Part shown: positions 1 to 7,210 of the stretch, one piece after another
Layout: every line of letters starts with the position of its first letter
How positions within the stretch are numbered: the first letter of the stretch is position 1
NCBI GenBank assembly: GCA_023391955.1
Contig: JAEWAA010000057.1
Coordinates: forward strand, 1 to 11,556
Reading direction: 5' to 3'
Length of the DNA: 11,556 bases
Source of the DNA: Bacillota bacterium
GTDB lineage: Bacteria; Bacillota; Bacilli; Paenibacillales; NBRC-103111
Translations under genes and position numbers: made by a program
The notes under the pieces: generated by a model
Database searches by the model: none
Told to the model about the DNA's origin: nothing
The model's input: only the letters and a program-made list of their open reading frames with translations

Positions 1-1143
1 GCCCTGGTCCGGGAAAGCGCCTCGATTATCGCCGCCAACCAAGAGCACTTGGCTCGAGGCCAACAAAGCGGCATCGGCGAATCGCTGCTGGACCGCCTGG
101 CGCTGGATGAGAAACGAATTCAAGGCATTTCCGAAGGGTTGCTGCAAATTATCGGCTTGCCTGATCCTGTAGGGGATGTCCTGGACCAATTCGAACGGCC
201 CAATGGGCTGGTTGTCCGCAAGGTCAGTGTGCCCCTTGGATTAATTGGCATCATATATGAAGCCAGACCCAATGTGACTGTGGATGCCGCAGGCCTTTGC
301 CTGAAATCGGGAAATGCCGTGCTGCTCCGTGGAGGTTCGGATGCACTGAGCTCCAACATCCGTATTGTAGAGGTGCTGAGAGCCGCCTTGGCCACAACCG
401 TTGTTCCTCCGGAGGCCCTGCAGCTGATCACCTCCAGCGACCGTGCTTCCGTCGATGAAATGCTGAAGCTAAACGGTCTGTTGGACGTGGTGATCCCCCG
501 CGGCGGCCGGATGCTGATCCAGACGGTGGTAGCCAATGCCACGGTTCCCGTCATCGAAACCGGAGCAGGTGTTTGCCACACCTACCTGGACGAAACTGCA
601 GACCCGACCATTGCTCTGAATATTGCCGTCAATGCCAAGGTGCAGCGCCCCTCCGTCTGCAATTCCATGGAAACCCTGCTGCTTCACGAGGAATTCGCCG
701 AAGCGTATCTCCCGGGTATTGCCGAAACCTTCCGCACCTTAGGGGTGCAGCTCCGCGGCTGTCCTGCCTCCATTCGAATCGCCGGTCCTATGGAGGAGGC
801 AACAGACGAGGATTATGCAACGGAATATAACGACTACATTCTCAATGTCCGCATCGTGGAAAGCTTGGATGAAGCGCTGGAGCATATCCGCCGGTTTGGC
901 ACCCAGCATTCCGAATGTATCGTGACCGAACACCCCGAGCGGGCGGACCGGTTCCTGCAGGAAGTGGACGCGGCAGCGGTTTACCATAACGCGTCGACAC
1001 GGTTTACCGACGGCTTCGAATTCGGCTACGGCGCCGAGATCGGCATCAGCACCCAGAAGCTTCACGCCCGGGGCCCCATGGGGCTGCCTGCCTTGACCTC
1101 CACGAAGTTCCTGGTATACGGAAGCGGCCAGATCCGCGGATAG
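1..1143 (+). CDS. proA: Gamma-glutamyl phosphate reductase (glutamate-5-semialdehyde dehydrogenase), 5' end outside window
   Basis: Catalyses the NADPH-dependent reduction of gamma-glutamyl phosphate to glutamate-5-semialdehyde, the second step of proline synthesis from glutamate, in the cytoplasm. The frame is open from base 1, and the first in-window start-like codon (TTG at 49) lies inside conserved sequence, so the gene begins upstream. About 380 residues are visible against a usual length near 415, so roughly 35 N-terminal residues are missing. Family landmarks are the IYEARPNVTVD stretch, the GNAVLLRGG segment, the catalytic cysteine in GAGVCHT (Cys codon at 574-576), the RPSVCNSMETLL segment, and a C-terminal GPMGLPALTSTKF. 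proC follows after 38 bases on the same strand, which fits a pro operon; proB would be expected upstream but cannot be seen. Identity is very secure. Confidence 0.96.
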   Translation, partial: ALVRESASIIAANQEHLARGQQSGIGESLLDRLALDEKRIQGISEGLLQIIGLPDPVGDVLDQFERPNGLVVRKVSVPLGLIGIIYEARPNVTVDAAGLCLKSGNAVLLRGGSDALSSNIRIVEVLRAALATTVVPPEALQLITSSDRASVDEMLKLNGLLDVVIPRGGRMLIQTVVANATVPVIETGAGVCHTYLDETADPTIALNIAVNAKVQRPSVCNSMETLLLHEEFAEAYLPGIAETFRTLGVQLRGCPASIRIAGPMEEATDEDYATEYNDYILNVRIVESLDEALEHIRRFGTQHSECIVTEHPERADRFLQEVDAAAVYHNASTRFTDGFEFGYGAEIGISTQKLHARGPMGLPALTSTKFLVYGSGQIRG

Positions 1144-1181
1144 GATGAATAGAAAAAGCAATCAAAAGGAGTGGAATCCAG

Positions 1182-2039
1182 ATGCCGCTTACAGGTAAAA
1201 AAATCACTTTTATCGGCGCCGGATCAATGGCTGAGCCCATCTTCAAAAGCCTGATCCAGCAAAAAACTGTCCCAGCCGATCAAATCTACATTATGAATCG
1301 CAGCAATGCGGCACATCTGACAGTCATGCGGGATACCTACGGAGTCCATGCCGCTTTTACCCCGGATGAAAAAGAAAGCTTTATCCGTCAGGCGGACATC
1401 GTCATTCTGGCCATGAAACCCAAGGATGTCCGGCAGGCCTTCGAGGAATTCAACCGGTTTCTAACCCCCTCACAGCTCCTGGTTTCCATGGTGGCGGGAT
1501 TGTCTCTGGATACGCTCACCTTACTTGTCCCTGAGGGGATGCCCATCGTCCGTACCATGCCCAATACCCCCAGCTCCATCGGGCTGGGCGCAACCGGACT
1601 CTGCTTTTCCCCGGAAACAACGGAATCCCAGCAGAATATGGGGTTGTCTCTGTTCCGCGCCATCGGCGAAGCTTATCCCATCCCCGAGGAGAAGATGAAT
1701 ATTCTGACTGGCATTTCCGGAAGCGGTCCGGCATATGCCTTCTACTTCATGGAATCCATGATCGCCGCTGGCGTGAAGGGTGGTCTGTCCCCGGAACTGG
1801 CCAAGCAATTGACAGTTCAAACCGTGCTTGGCGCCGCCTCCATGGTGAAGCTTACAGGCGAGGAGCCTGCCGAGCTCCGGCGCAAGGTTACCTCCCCCAA
1901 TGGCACCACACAAATGGCAATTGAGGAGTTCCAGCGGCAGGGCTTAAGCGGCATTGTGGAAGCCGGTATCAACCGCTGTGTGGCCCGGGCGGCGGAGATC
2001 GGCGAAGGTCTCAGCCAAGAGGTGCAGCAAAGCTTATGA
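1182..2039 (+). CDS. proC: Pyrroline-5-carboxylate reductase
   Basis: Reduces 1-pyrroline-5-carboxylate to L-proline with NAD(P)H, the last step of proline synthesis. The 285-residue protein opens with a Rossmann nucleotide-binding motif (IGAGSMAE, residues 11-18). It carries the MPNTPSSIGLGATGL segment near 126-140, the GISGSGPAYAF segment at 177-187 and the signature SPNGTT at 238-243; the length is close to the usual 265-285. The ATG at 1182 is preceded by AAGGAG at 1166-1171 with a 10-base spacer, a good ribosome binding site that fixes the start. The gene lies 38 bases after proA and its stop overlaps the mtnX start (ATGA at 2036-2039), so the three genes are probably co-transcribed and the last two translationally coupled. 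Bacillus genomes can carry several proC-like paralogues, but the neighbouring proA supports the biosynthetic role. Confidence 0.95.
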   Translation: MPLTGKKITFIGAGSMAEPIFKSLIQQKTVPADQIYIMNRSNAAHLTVMRDTYGVHAAFTPDEKESFIRQADIVILAMKPKDVRQAFEEFNRFLTPSQLLVSMVAGLSLDTLTLLVPEGMPIVRTMPNTPSSIGLGATGLCFSPETTESQQNMGLSLFRAIGEAYPIPEEKMNILTGISGSGPAYAFYFMESMIAAGVKGGLSPELAKQLTVQTVLGAASMVKLTGEEPAELRRKVTSPNGTTQMAIEEFQRQGLSGIVEAGINRCVARAAEIGEGLSQEVQQSL

Positions 2040-2698
2040 GCACACGTAAACCAGTCATCTTTTGCGACTTCGACGGCACCATCACTCTGACCGACAATGT
2101 GGTTGAGCTGTTCAAGCATTTTCGTCCGGAGGGTGCGGAGGACATTTTGCGGCTCACGACGACTAAGGAAATGTCCATCCGCGAGGGTGTGGAGAGGCTG
2201 TTTGCCCTTATGCCCAGCTCGCTTAAGCCCCAACTGGTGGAGTTTATCCAAGGGCAGCTCCAGATCAGAAACGGACTGCAGGAGCTTCTGGATTTCTGCA
2301 AGACGCACAATGTGGAGTTTCTTGTAACCAGTGGGGGATTGGACTTTATCCTGTATCCGGCTCTCGAGCCCTTTGGGATCCCGCCCTCCAACATTTATTG
2401 CAACAACACGGATTTCAGCGGCACCCATATCCGTATACACTCCTCCCATCCCTGCGATGAGCATTGCGAAAGCGACTGCGGCATGTGCAAAAGCACGGTG
2501 ATGCGGCAATATCCCCAGGAGGAGTATTACCGGATCATGATCGGCGACAGCATTACCGATTTTGCCGGTGCCGCTTTTGCAGACCTGATTTTTGCCCGCT
2601 CCCATCTGGAGGATGAATGCCGCCGGTTGCAGATGCCCTATTTGCCCTACGATACCTTCCATGATGTCGTCCGGCAATTTCCGGAGCTTCCGGAGTAA
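2036..2698 (+). CDS. mtnX: 2-hydroxy-3-keto-5-methylthiopentenyl-1-phosphate phosphatase (methionine salvage)
   Basis: HAD-superfamily phosphatase of 220 residues that removes phosphate from the enolised methylthiopentenyl intermediate in recycling of methylthioadenosine to methionine. HAD motif I is DFDGT (11-15, nucleophile Asp11, acid/base Asp13), motif II is the TSGG at 98-101, and motif IV is GDSITD at 170-175. Assignment to MtnX rather than a general phosphoserine-type phosphatase rests on close resemblance, from memory, to B. subtilis MtnX, including the YCN segment after residue 120, the cysteine cluster (Cys140, 144, 148, 151) and the FARSHLEDEC tail. B. subtilis MtnX has about 235 residues and belongs to a mtnW-mtnX-mtnB-mtnD operon. 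Here it is the last gene after proA-proC, with its ATG inside the proC stop region. Its downstream end is closed by the terminator at 2722-2766. Confidence 0.88.
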   Translation: MSTRKPVIFCDFDGTITLTDNVVELFKHFRPEGAEDILRLTTTKEMSIREGVERLFALMPSSLKPQLVEFIQGQLQIRNGLQELLDFCKTHNVEFLVTSGGLDFILYPALEPFGIPPSNIYCNNTDFSGTHIRIHSSHPCDEHCESDCGMCKSTVMRQYPQEEYYRIMIGDSITDFAGAAFADLIFARSHLEDECRRLQMPYLPYDTFHDVVRQFPELPE

Positions 2699-2721
2699 TC
2701 ACCGTTTTATTATAAAATACC

Positions 2722-2766
2722 AAAAAGCCTTGACGGGACCTACCTTACCACCGTCAAGGCTTTTTT
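2722..2766. terminator. Bidirectional rho-independent terminator between mtnX and dnaD
   Basis: A perfect 15-bp inverted repeat (2722-2736 and 2751-2765) encloses a 14-base loop. The stem begins with AAAAA and ends with TTTTT (a T tract runs 2761-2766), so either strand gives a GC-containing hairpin followed by a U tract. It lies 23 bases after the mtnX stop on the + strand and 12 bases after the dnaD stop on the - strand, so it should stop both convergent transcripts. Confidence 0.93.
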
Positions 2767-2778
2767 CTTCACATGCTT

Positions 2779-3504
2779 TTATCTGCCGCCACGGAAACGC
2801 TGTGCAAATTCCTTGGCTTGCTCCGGAGTAAATACTTTGTTGCGCTTCCATTCCAACAAAATTCGGTCGATGTACCGGAAATGGATCTTCCCGGCGAACA
2901 CCGCTTCCTTCAGGGCCATATTCACCAGCTCCACCGGATAACGGTCCTGATCCAGCCAACCCGTGATCGTTTCCATCTCCATTGGCGTCAGCGGACGGGC
3001 AAATTCCCGTTCGAACAGCAGGAAGATATTCCCCTCCTGTTGGGAGCGGTCGTTTTTTCGGCTAGCGGCGGCAGTTGGTTCCGGTGGCAGGTTTTTGACA
3101 GCAGGCGCAGCTTTTTCCGGCTCCTGACTGGATTCCATGGTAATCACCATGGCCAGCTGCTCCCACAATCCGTCCAGGTTGTACCGCTCATAGCGCATGC
3201 CCGTTAAGGAATCACTTGCTTCATCGATGCCAATGAAGCCTTCCTTCACCAGCTTTTGGAGAGTAGAGGATACCTTCTCCTCTGTCAGACTCATTCTGTC
3301 TGCCAGTTCCCCCGGTGTTGGGAAATCATTATGCTCACGATCCCGGAACCCGATCAGCTGCAGAATCAGCATCGCTTCCGGCTCGGATAAATCCAGCTTG
3401 GCATATCCCGTCAGCAACAGCATGGGAACGGCGATGGAGCCGGAGCGCAGCCCCGCCAGTACCCCGTCCCGCAGGTCTTTCCATGGATCATTCGTTTTGC
3501 TCAT
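2779..3504 (-). CDS. dnaD: Replication initiation protein DnaD
   Basis: Primosomal protein of Firmicutes that works with DnaA, DnaB and DnaI to remodel the origin and load the replicative helicase. It has 241 residues from the chosen start, near the usual 230. The N-terminal winged-helix domain (about 20-125) resembles B. subtilis DnaD (VPMLLLTGYAKL, FPTPGELADRMS). A low-complexity Glu/Pro/Ala/Ser linker spans about 126-155, and the C-terminal DnaD domain (about 158-240) contains FAREFARPLTP-like and FRYIDRILLEWKRN segments. The frame stays open upstream to 3558, but the ATG at 3504 is preferred because GGAGG at 3514-3518 sits 9 bases before it and the protein then begins like its relatives. 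It follows asnS in the same direction after 141 bases. A TTGACT, 17 bases, CATAGA pair in that gap could be a weak promoter of its own. Confidence 0.9.
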   Translation of the reverse strand: MSKTNDPWKDLRDGVLAGLRSGSIAVPMLLLTGYAKLDLSEPEAMLILQLIGFRDREHNDFPTPGELADRMSLTEEKVSSTLQKLVKEGFIGIDEASDSLTGMRYERYNLDGLWEQLAMVITMESSQEPEKAAPAVKNLPPEPTAAASRKNDRSQQEGNIFLLFEREFARPLTPMEMETITGWLDQDRYPVELVNMALKEAVFAGKIHFRYIDRILLEWKRNKVFTPEQAKEFAQRFRGGR

Positions 3505-3513
3505 CCCCTGGTC

Positions 3514-3518
3514 CCTCC
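3514..3518 (-). promoter_or_regulatory. Ribosome binding site deciding the dnaD start
   Basis: GGAGG on the - strand lies 9 bases before the ATG at 3504. No comparable site precedes the longer in-frame start at 3558, so this site is the reason for using the shorter protein. Confidence 0.75.
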
Positions 3519-3539
3519 CGCCATGTCTTTCTATGGGAA

Positions 3540-3565
3540 AAGAGCCCCGAGTAGTCAAGGCTCTT
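3540..3565 (-). terminator. Weak terminator-like hairpin between asnS and dnaD
   Basis: A 7-bp perfect stem (AAGAGCC at 3540-3546, GGCTCTT at 3559-3565) with a 12-base loop is followed on the - strand by only a short T run (TTTT, then CCC). It could give partial termination after asnS with read-through into dnaD. The short stem and U tract make this tentative. Confidence 0.3.
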
Positions 3566-3586
3566 CCAATCGATGTGCTATTTTAT

Positions 3587-3640
3587 TCCCCCAAAAGGTA
3601 TCGGAATAAGCTTCGTCAGCTTAGCTTCACTTTTGGGGGA
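3587..3640. repeat. Long inverted repeat just after asnS
   Basis: An 11-bp perfect inverted repeat (3587-3597 and 3630-3640, ending in a run of five C or G) encloses 32 bases that hold a nested 5-bp hairpin (AAGCT at 3608-3612, AGCTT at 3618-3622). It begins five bases after the asnS stop. No T tract follows on either strand, so it is not a classical terminator. It may instead be an mRNA-stabilising or processing structure in the asnS-dnaD transcript. Confidence 0.5.
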
Positions 3641-3645
3641 CAAAG

Positions 3646-4941
3646 TTAAGGGTACAAACGATACAGAAGCCGCGGGAACGCAATGGTTTCCCGTACGTGA
3701 TCCAGACCGCAAATCCAGGCTACGGTGCGCTCCAGTCCAAGGCCGAAGCCGCTGTGGGGCACAGTGCCGTATTTGCGCAGATCCAGATACCATTGGTAAG
3801 CTTCCTTGGACAGCTCATGTTCGGAGAAACGGGACTCCAGAAGCTCAGGATCGTCAATCCGCTGGCTGCCCCCGATAATCTCGCCGTAGCCTTCGGGCGC
3901 TATCATATCGGCGCAGAGCACTACCTCCGGACGGTTCGGGTCCGGCTTCATGTAGAAGGCCTTGATCGCCGTCGGATAGTGGGTGATGAAGACGGGTTTG
4001 TCGAAGCTTTCGGCAATGGCCGTCTCATGCGGTGCGCCGAAGTCTTCACCCCAAGGAACATCATGACCATTTTCCTGCAGGAACTTGATGGCATCGTCAT
4101 AAGTGATCCGCGGGAACGGGGCGGTGATCTTCTCCAGCTTGGAGATATCCCGCTCCAGCACCTCCAGCTCCTTGCGGCAGTTGGTCAAAACGCTCTGCAC
4201 CACATGGGACACAAACTGCTCCTGAACGCGCAGGCTTTCGTCCAGATCCACAAACGCCATTTCCGGCTCGATCATCCAGAACTCGATCAAATGCCGGCGG
4301 GTTTTGGATTTTTCCGCACGGAAGGTCGGGCCGAAGGAATATACTCTGCCCAGTGCCATGGCGGCTGCTTCCATATACAGCTGTCCGCTTTGGGTGAGGA
4401 ACGCATCCTCGTCAAAATATTTGGTATGGAACAGCTCCGTGGTTCCCTCGCAAGAGGACGGAGTCAGAATCGGCGGGTCCACAAGCTTGAAGCCGCGGGT
4501 ATCAAAAAACTCCTGCACCGCACGGATAATCTCTGCGCGGACAACCATCACAGCCCTTTGCTTGGGGCTGCGCAGCCACAGGTGGCGATGATCCATCAGG
4601 AAATCCACGCCGTGTTCCTTAGGGGTAATCGGATAGTCTTGTGTAATCTGGATGATTTCAATTCCGGTAACGGTCAGCTCATAGCCGCTTTGGCTGCGGG
4701 GTTCCTCGCGGACCACACCGGTGGCATAAAGAGAGCTTTCCTGAGTCAGCGACTTGGCTGCTGTCCAAACCTCTTCGGGGACTTCACTTTTTACCACAAC
4801 GCCTTGGATATAGCCTGAGCCGTCACGCAGTTGAAGAAATACGATTTTACCGCTGGACCGCACATTGTGGAGCCAGCAGCCGATGCGGACTGTTTCGCCC
4901 GCATGGGTGCCAACCTCCCGGATCATGCACTGTACCGCCAT
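3646..4941 (-). CDS. asnS: Asparaginyl-tRNA synthetase
   Basis: Class II aminoacyl-tRNA synthetase that charges tRNA-Asn with asparagine using ATP. The protein has 431 residues, essentially the same as B. subtilis AsnS (430). An N-terminal OB-fold anticodon-binding domain spans about 17-96 (RSSGKIVFLQLRDGSGYIQG). The catalytic core begins near 110, with class II motif 2 FGPTFRAE at 203-210 and motif 3 GFGLGLERTVAWI at 398-410. FLTQSGQLYMEAAAM and IGGSQRI are typical of the AsnRS/AspRS group; the remembered B. subtilis AsnS matches nearly throughout and supports Asn over Asp specificity. The ATG is preceded by GGGAGG (4950-4955) at 8 bases. It lies 34 bases after ackA with no room for a T-box leader, so it is probably transcribed with hbd-ackA. 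No other start is needed. Confidence 0.96.
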   Translation of the reverse strand: MAVQCMIREVGTHAGETVRIGCWLHNVRSSGKIVFLQLRDGSGYIQGVVVKSEVPEEVWTAAKSLTQESSLYATGVVREEPRSQSGYELTVTGIEIIQITQDYPITPKEHGVDFLMDHRHLWLRSPKQRAVMVVRAEIIRAVQEFFDTRGFKLVDPPILTPSSCEGTTELFHTKYFDEDAFLTQSGQLYMEAAAMALGRVYSFGPTFRAEKSKTRRHLIEFWMIEPEMAFVDLDESLRVQEQFVSHVVQSVLTNCRKELEVLERDISKLEKITAPFPRITYDDAIKFLQENGHDVPWGEDFGAPHETAIAESFDKPVFITHYPTAIKAFYMKPDPNRPEVVLCADMIAPEGYGEIIGGSQRIDDPELLESRFSEHELSKEAYQWYLDLRKYGTVPHSGFGLGLERTVAWICGLDHVRETIAFPRLLYRLYP

Positions 4942-4975
4942 ATAGGGAGCCTCCCGGAAATATAGTAGCTGTGAC

Positions 4976-6184
4976 TTACTTATGGGATTTCTTTACGATT
5001 TCGTGGGTGTCGCGGGCGATAACCAGCTCTTCGTTGGTCGGGATAACCAGAACCTTTACGCGGGAGCCTTCCTTGGTGATCAGACGCGGCTCGCCGCTGC
5101 GGATTTTGTTCAGTTCCGGATCCACATCAACGCCCATCCAGCTCAGCTGCTCGAGAATGCTCAGACGCAGCACGGCGGAGTTTTCGCCTACACCGGCAGT
5201 GAACACGATAGCGTCCACACCGTTCATAGCGGCTACATAAGCGCCAATTTGCTTACGGACGCGGTATTCGTACATTTCGTAAGCCAAGGTGCAGCCCTTG
5301 TCGCCCTTCTCCATACCTTCCACAATTTCACGCATGTCGCTGGAGCCGCCGGAGATGGCTTGCAGTCCGCTGTGTTTGTTCAGCATGAAGTTGGCTTCCA
5401 TCGGGCCAATGCCTTCCTTGCCCATCACGAACGGGATGATGGCCGGGTCGATGTCGCCGCTGCGTGTACCCATCATAAGGCCTTCCAGAGGAGTCATACC
5501 CATGGAAGTATCGAAGGATTTACCGCCCATAACAGCTGTAACGGAACCGCCGTTGCCAATGTGCGCGGTAATGATTTTGGTGTCTTCCAGCGGCTTGTCC
5601 AGGAACTGGGCAGCCACATGGCTGACGTAGAAGTGGGAGGTGCCGTGGAAACCGTAGCGGCGCACCTTGTGCTTCTTGTACAGACGAAGCGGGAGCGGGT
5701 ACATGAAGACCTTCTCCGGCATAGTAGCATGAAATGCCGTATCGAATACCACTACCTGCGGTACGCCGGGCATGTTGACTTCACAAGCGGAAATCCCCAT
5801 CATGTGGGCCGGGTTATGCAGCGGCGCCAGATCGAACAAGCTGGTGATGCCTGCCTTCACTTCAGGCGTAACAAGCACAGATTCGGAGTACAGGTCGCCA
5901 CCTTGTACCACACGGTGTCCGACAGCTTCCACCTCGCTGATGGAGGAAATGACGCCGTGCTCCGGATGAATCAGGCAATCAACAACCTTCTTGATGGCCA
6001 CATTGTGGTCGAGAATTTCGCTGACTTCCTTCAGCTCCGGCTTATCGGTAGGCTCGTGCACCAGAATGGCGGTGTCCATGCCGATGCGTTCGACGCGGCC
6101 TTTGGCCAGTACGGATTCATCATTCATATCATACAGCTGGTATTTGAGAGAAGAGCTACCTGCGTTAACTACGAGAATTTTCAC
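4976..6184 (-). CDS. ackA: Acetate kinase
   Basis: Interconverts acetate plus ATP and acetyl phosphate plus ADP, the last step of overflow acetate production with phosphotransacetylase. The protein has 402 residues, the normal length. The ASKHA-fold active-site residues known from Methanosarcina acetate kinase are in place: Asn7, Ser10, Ser12 and Lys14 in VNAGSSSLK, Arg91, Asp148 in FDTAFHAT, His180 in GFHGTSH, Arg241 in GTRSGDIDP, and Glu385 near the C-terminus. AHIGNGGS (207-214) and FTAGVGENS (328-336) are the phosphate and adenosine segments. The start is GTG (6182-6184), with an AAGGA 12 bases upstream; it overlaps the hbd stop as GTGA, which implies translational coupling. No pta is next to it. 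A propionate or butyrate preference is possible given the neighbouring hydroxyacyl-CoA dehydrogenase, but the sequence reads as a standard acetate kinase. Confidence 0.95.
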   Translation of the reverse strand: MKILVVNAGSSSLKYQLYDMNDESVLAKGRVERIGMDTAILVHEPTDKPELKEVSEILDHNVAIKKVVDCLIHPEHGVISSISEVEAVGHRVVQGGDLYSESVLVTPEVKAGITSLFDLAPLHNPAHMMGISACEVNMPGVPQVVVFDTAFHATMPEKVFMYPLPLRLYKKHKVRRYGFHGTSHFYVSHVAAQFLDKPLEDTKIITAHIGNGGSVTAVMGGKSFDTSMGMTPLEGLMMGTRSGDIDPAIIPFVMGKEGIGPMEANFMLNKHSGLQAISGGSSDMREIVEGMEKGDKGCTLAYEMYEYRVRKQIGAYVAAMNGVDAIVFTAGVGENSAVLRLSILEQLSWMGVDVDPELNKIRSGEPRLITKEGSRVKVLVIPTNEELVIARDTHEIVKKSHK

Positions 6185-7053
6185 AGACGGTCACCATCCT
6201 TGTCATAGCTGAAGAAACCTTGTCCGACTTTGGTGCCCAATTGGCCGGCGCGGACCATTTGCTTCAGCAGGAAGCTAGGGCGGTATTTGATATCGCCGAA
6301 TTCACGGAACATGCCTTCCATAGCGGCAAGAACGGAGTCCAGACCGAAACGGTCGCACATTTCAAGCGGGCCGTAATGGAAGTCATAGCCGATTCTCATA
6401 GCGGAGTCAATATCTTCAGCGGAAGCAACGCCCTCAGCCAGCACATGCAGCGCTTCGTTGATCAGCGTACATGCCAGGCGGGTGGTGACGAAGCCCGGGG
6501 ATTCGTAGACTTGAATACCCTTCTTGGTGATGGTTTCCTCTACGAATTCGCGGGTCAGCTGGAAGGTTTCTTCCGAGGTCTTCAAGCCGCGGATGATTTC
6601 CACCAGGTCGATCTTCGCTACCGGATGCAGGAAGTGCATGCCGATAACCCGGTTGGGACGCGTGGTTTCCGCTGCCAACTGGGTCAGGCTGAGTGTGGAG
6701 GTATTGCTGGCCAGAATGACTTCCGGCGGACAAATCTTGTCCAGGCTGCGGATCACTTCATTTTTAGCTTCCAGGTCCTCGCTGATGGTTTCAATCACCA
6801 TGTCGCATTCGGCGATTTTGTCCAGCGCGTAAACCTTGTGGATTTTGGAGAGAATCAGCTTCTTTTCAGAGACCGTAATGGCCCATTTTTCAATCTGCTT
6901 GTCCAGGCTGACCACGATCATGTCCCAAGCCTGATCCAATTTTTCGGGGGTTTTTTCCACCAGGAAAACTTCCATCCCCTTCACCGCCAGCATTTCGGCG
7001 ATGCCTTGGCCCATCGTGCCGGCCCCAATTACACCAATCCGTTTGAATTGCAC
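6181..7053 (-). CDS. 3-hydroxyacyl-CoA (3-hydroxybutyryl-CoA) dehydrogenase family protein
   Basis: NAD(P)-dependent dehydrogenase of the HBD/FadN-type family that interconverts 3-hydroxyacyl-CoA and 3-ketoacyl-CoA. It has 290 residues, the usual size for single-function members. An N-terminal Rossmann domain carries GAGTMGQGIAE (10-20). The catalytic domain retains Ser119 (SNTST), His140 (GMHFLHP) and Glu152 (LVEII). The C-terminal helical domain (from about 186) has PGFVTTR where PGFV-x-NR is usual, so Thr191 occupies the catalytic Asn position. The GTG at 7053 is chosen because AAGGAA at 7066-7071 is 12 bases away; the GTG at 7062 is only 3 bases from it, and the frame is open up to 7215. 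It overlaps ackA by four bases. Substrate chain length cannot be told; fatty acid breakdown, butyrate or polyhydroxybutyrate metabolism are all possible. Confidence 0.88.
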   Translation of the reverse strand: MQFKRIGVIGAGTMGQGIAEMLAVKGMEVFLVEKTPEKLDQAWDMIVVSLDKQIEKWAITVSEKKLILSKIHKVYALDKIAECDMVIETISEDLEAKNEVIRSLDKICPPEVILASNTSTLSLTQLAAETTRPNRVIGMHFLHPVAKIDLVEIIRGLKTSEETFQLTREFVEETITKKGIQVYESPGFVTTRLACTLINEALHVLAEGVASAEDIDSAMRIGYDFHYGPLEMCDRFGLDSVLAAMEGMFREFGDIKYRPSFLLKQMVRAGQLGTKVGQGFFSYDKDGDRL

Positions 7054-7097
7054 TCTTTTCACCCATTCCTTGTTATATTTATGTAGGACATTCACAC

Positions 7098-7113
7098 GTT
7101 TGCAAATGCAAAC
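7098..7113. promoter_or_regulatory. Palindromic operator-like site in the hbd leader
   Basis: A perfect 7-2-7 inverted repeat, GTTTGCA-AA-TGCAAAC, lies 45 bases before the hbd start and downstream of the putative promoter. Its size and symmetry suit a dimeric repressor, but I cannot name the regulator. There is no T tract after it, so it is not a terminator. Confidence 0.45.
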
Positions 7114-7160
7114 CGGGCTCTTATACATTGTATCCAAGCCCCAAGATCCGATTCGCAAAG

Positions 7161-7198
7161 AAAAAGCCTCCCGGGCGTGCAGGTCCAGGTCAGCTTTT
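7161..7198 (-). terminator. Attenuator-like hairpin in the hbd leader
   Basis: On the - strand, AAAAGCT (7192-7198) can pair with GGCTTTT (7162-7168, one G-T wobble). Inside it CCTGG pairs with CCGGG around a 10-base loop, and the sequence then continues TCTTT. This looks like a moderate intrinsic terminator placed after the proposed promoter and about 108 bases before the hbd start, so it may attenuate hbd-ackA-asnS transcription. No obvious antiterminator or leader peptide was recognised. Confidence 0.35.
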
Positions 7199-7210
7199 CT
7201 GCCATGAGCT

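Noticed and set aside
1145..1198. A 17-codon frame starting just after the proA stop and running over the proC start
   Set aside because: Its start has no ribosome binding site of its own and its length is within chance; the proC site at 1166-1171 explains the sequence.
4942..4975. A T-box leader for asnS
   Set aside because: Only 34 bases separate asnS from ackA, far too few for a T-box, and no hairpin with T tract is present.
4982..6208. A 408-residue open frame on the + strand opposite ackA
   Set aside because: It mirrors acetate kinase, whose active-site residues are all in place. The His-rich and Val-rich product has no family character. The same reasoning removes the long antisense frames over hbd, the FtsH-like gene and asnS.
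7091..7105. A catabolite-responsive (CcpA) site before hbd-ackA
   Set aside because: On the - strand TTGCAAACGTGTGAA matches one arm of the consensus but fails at two fixed positions of the other arm, so it is too weak to call, even though ackA is a CcpA target in B. subtilis.
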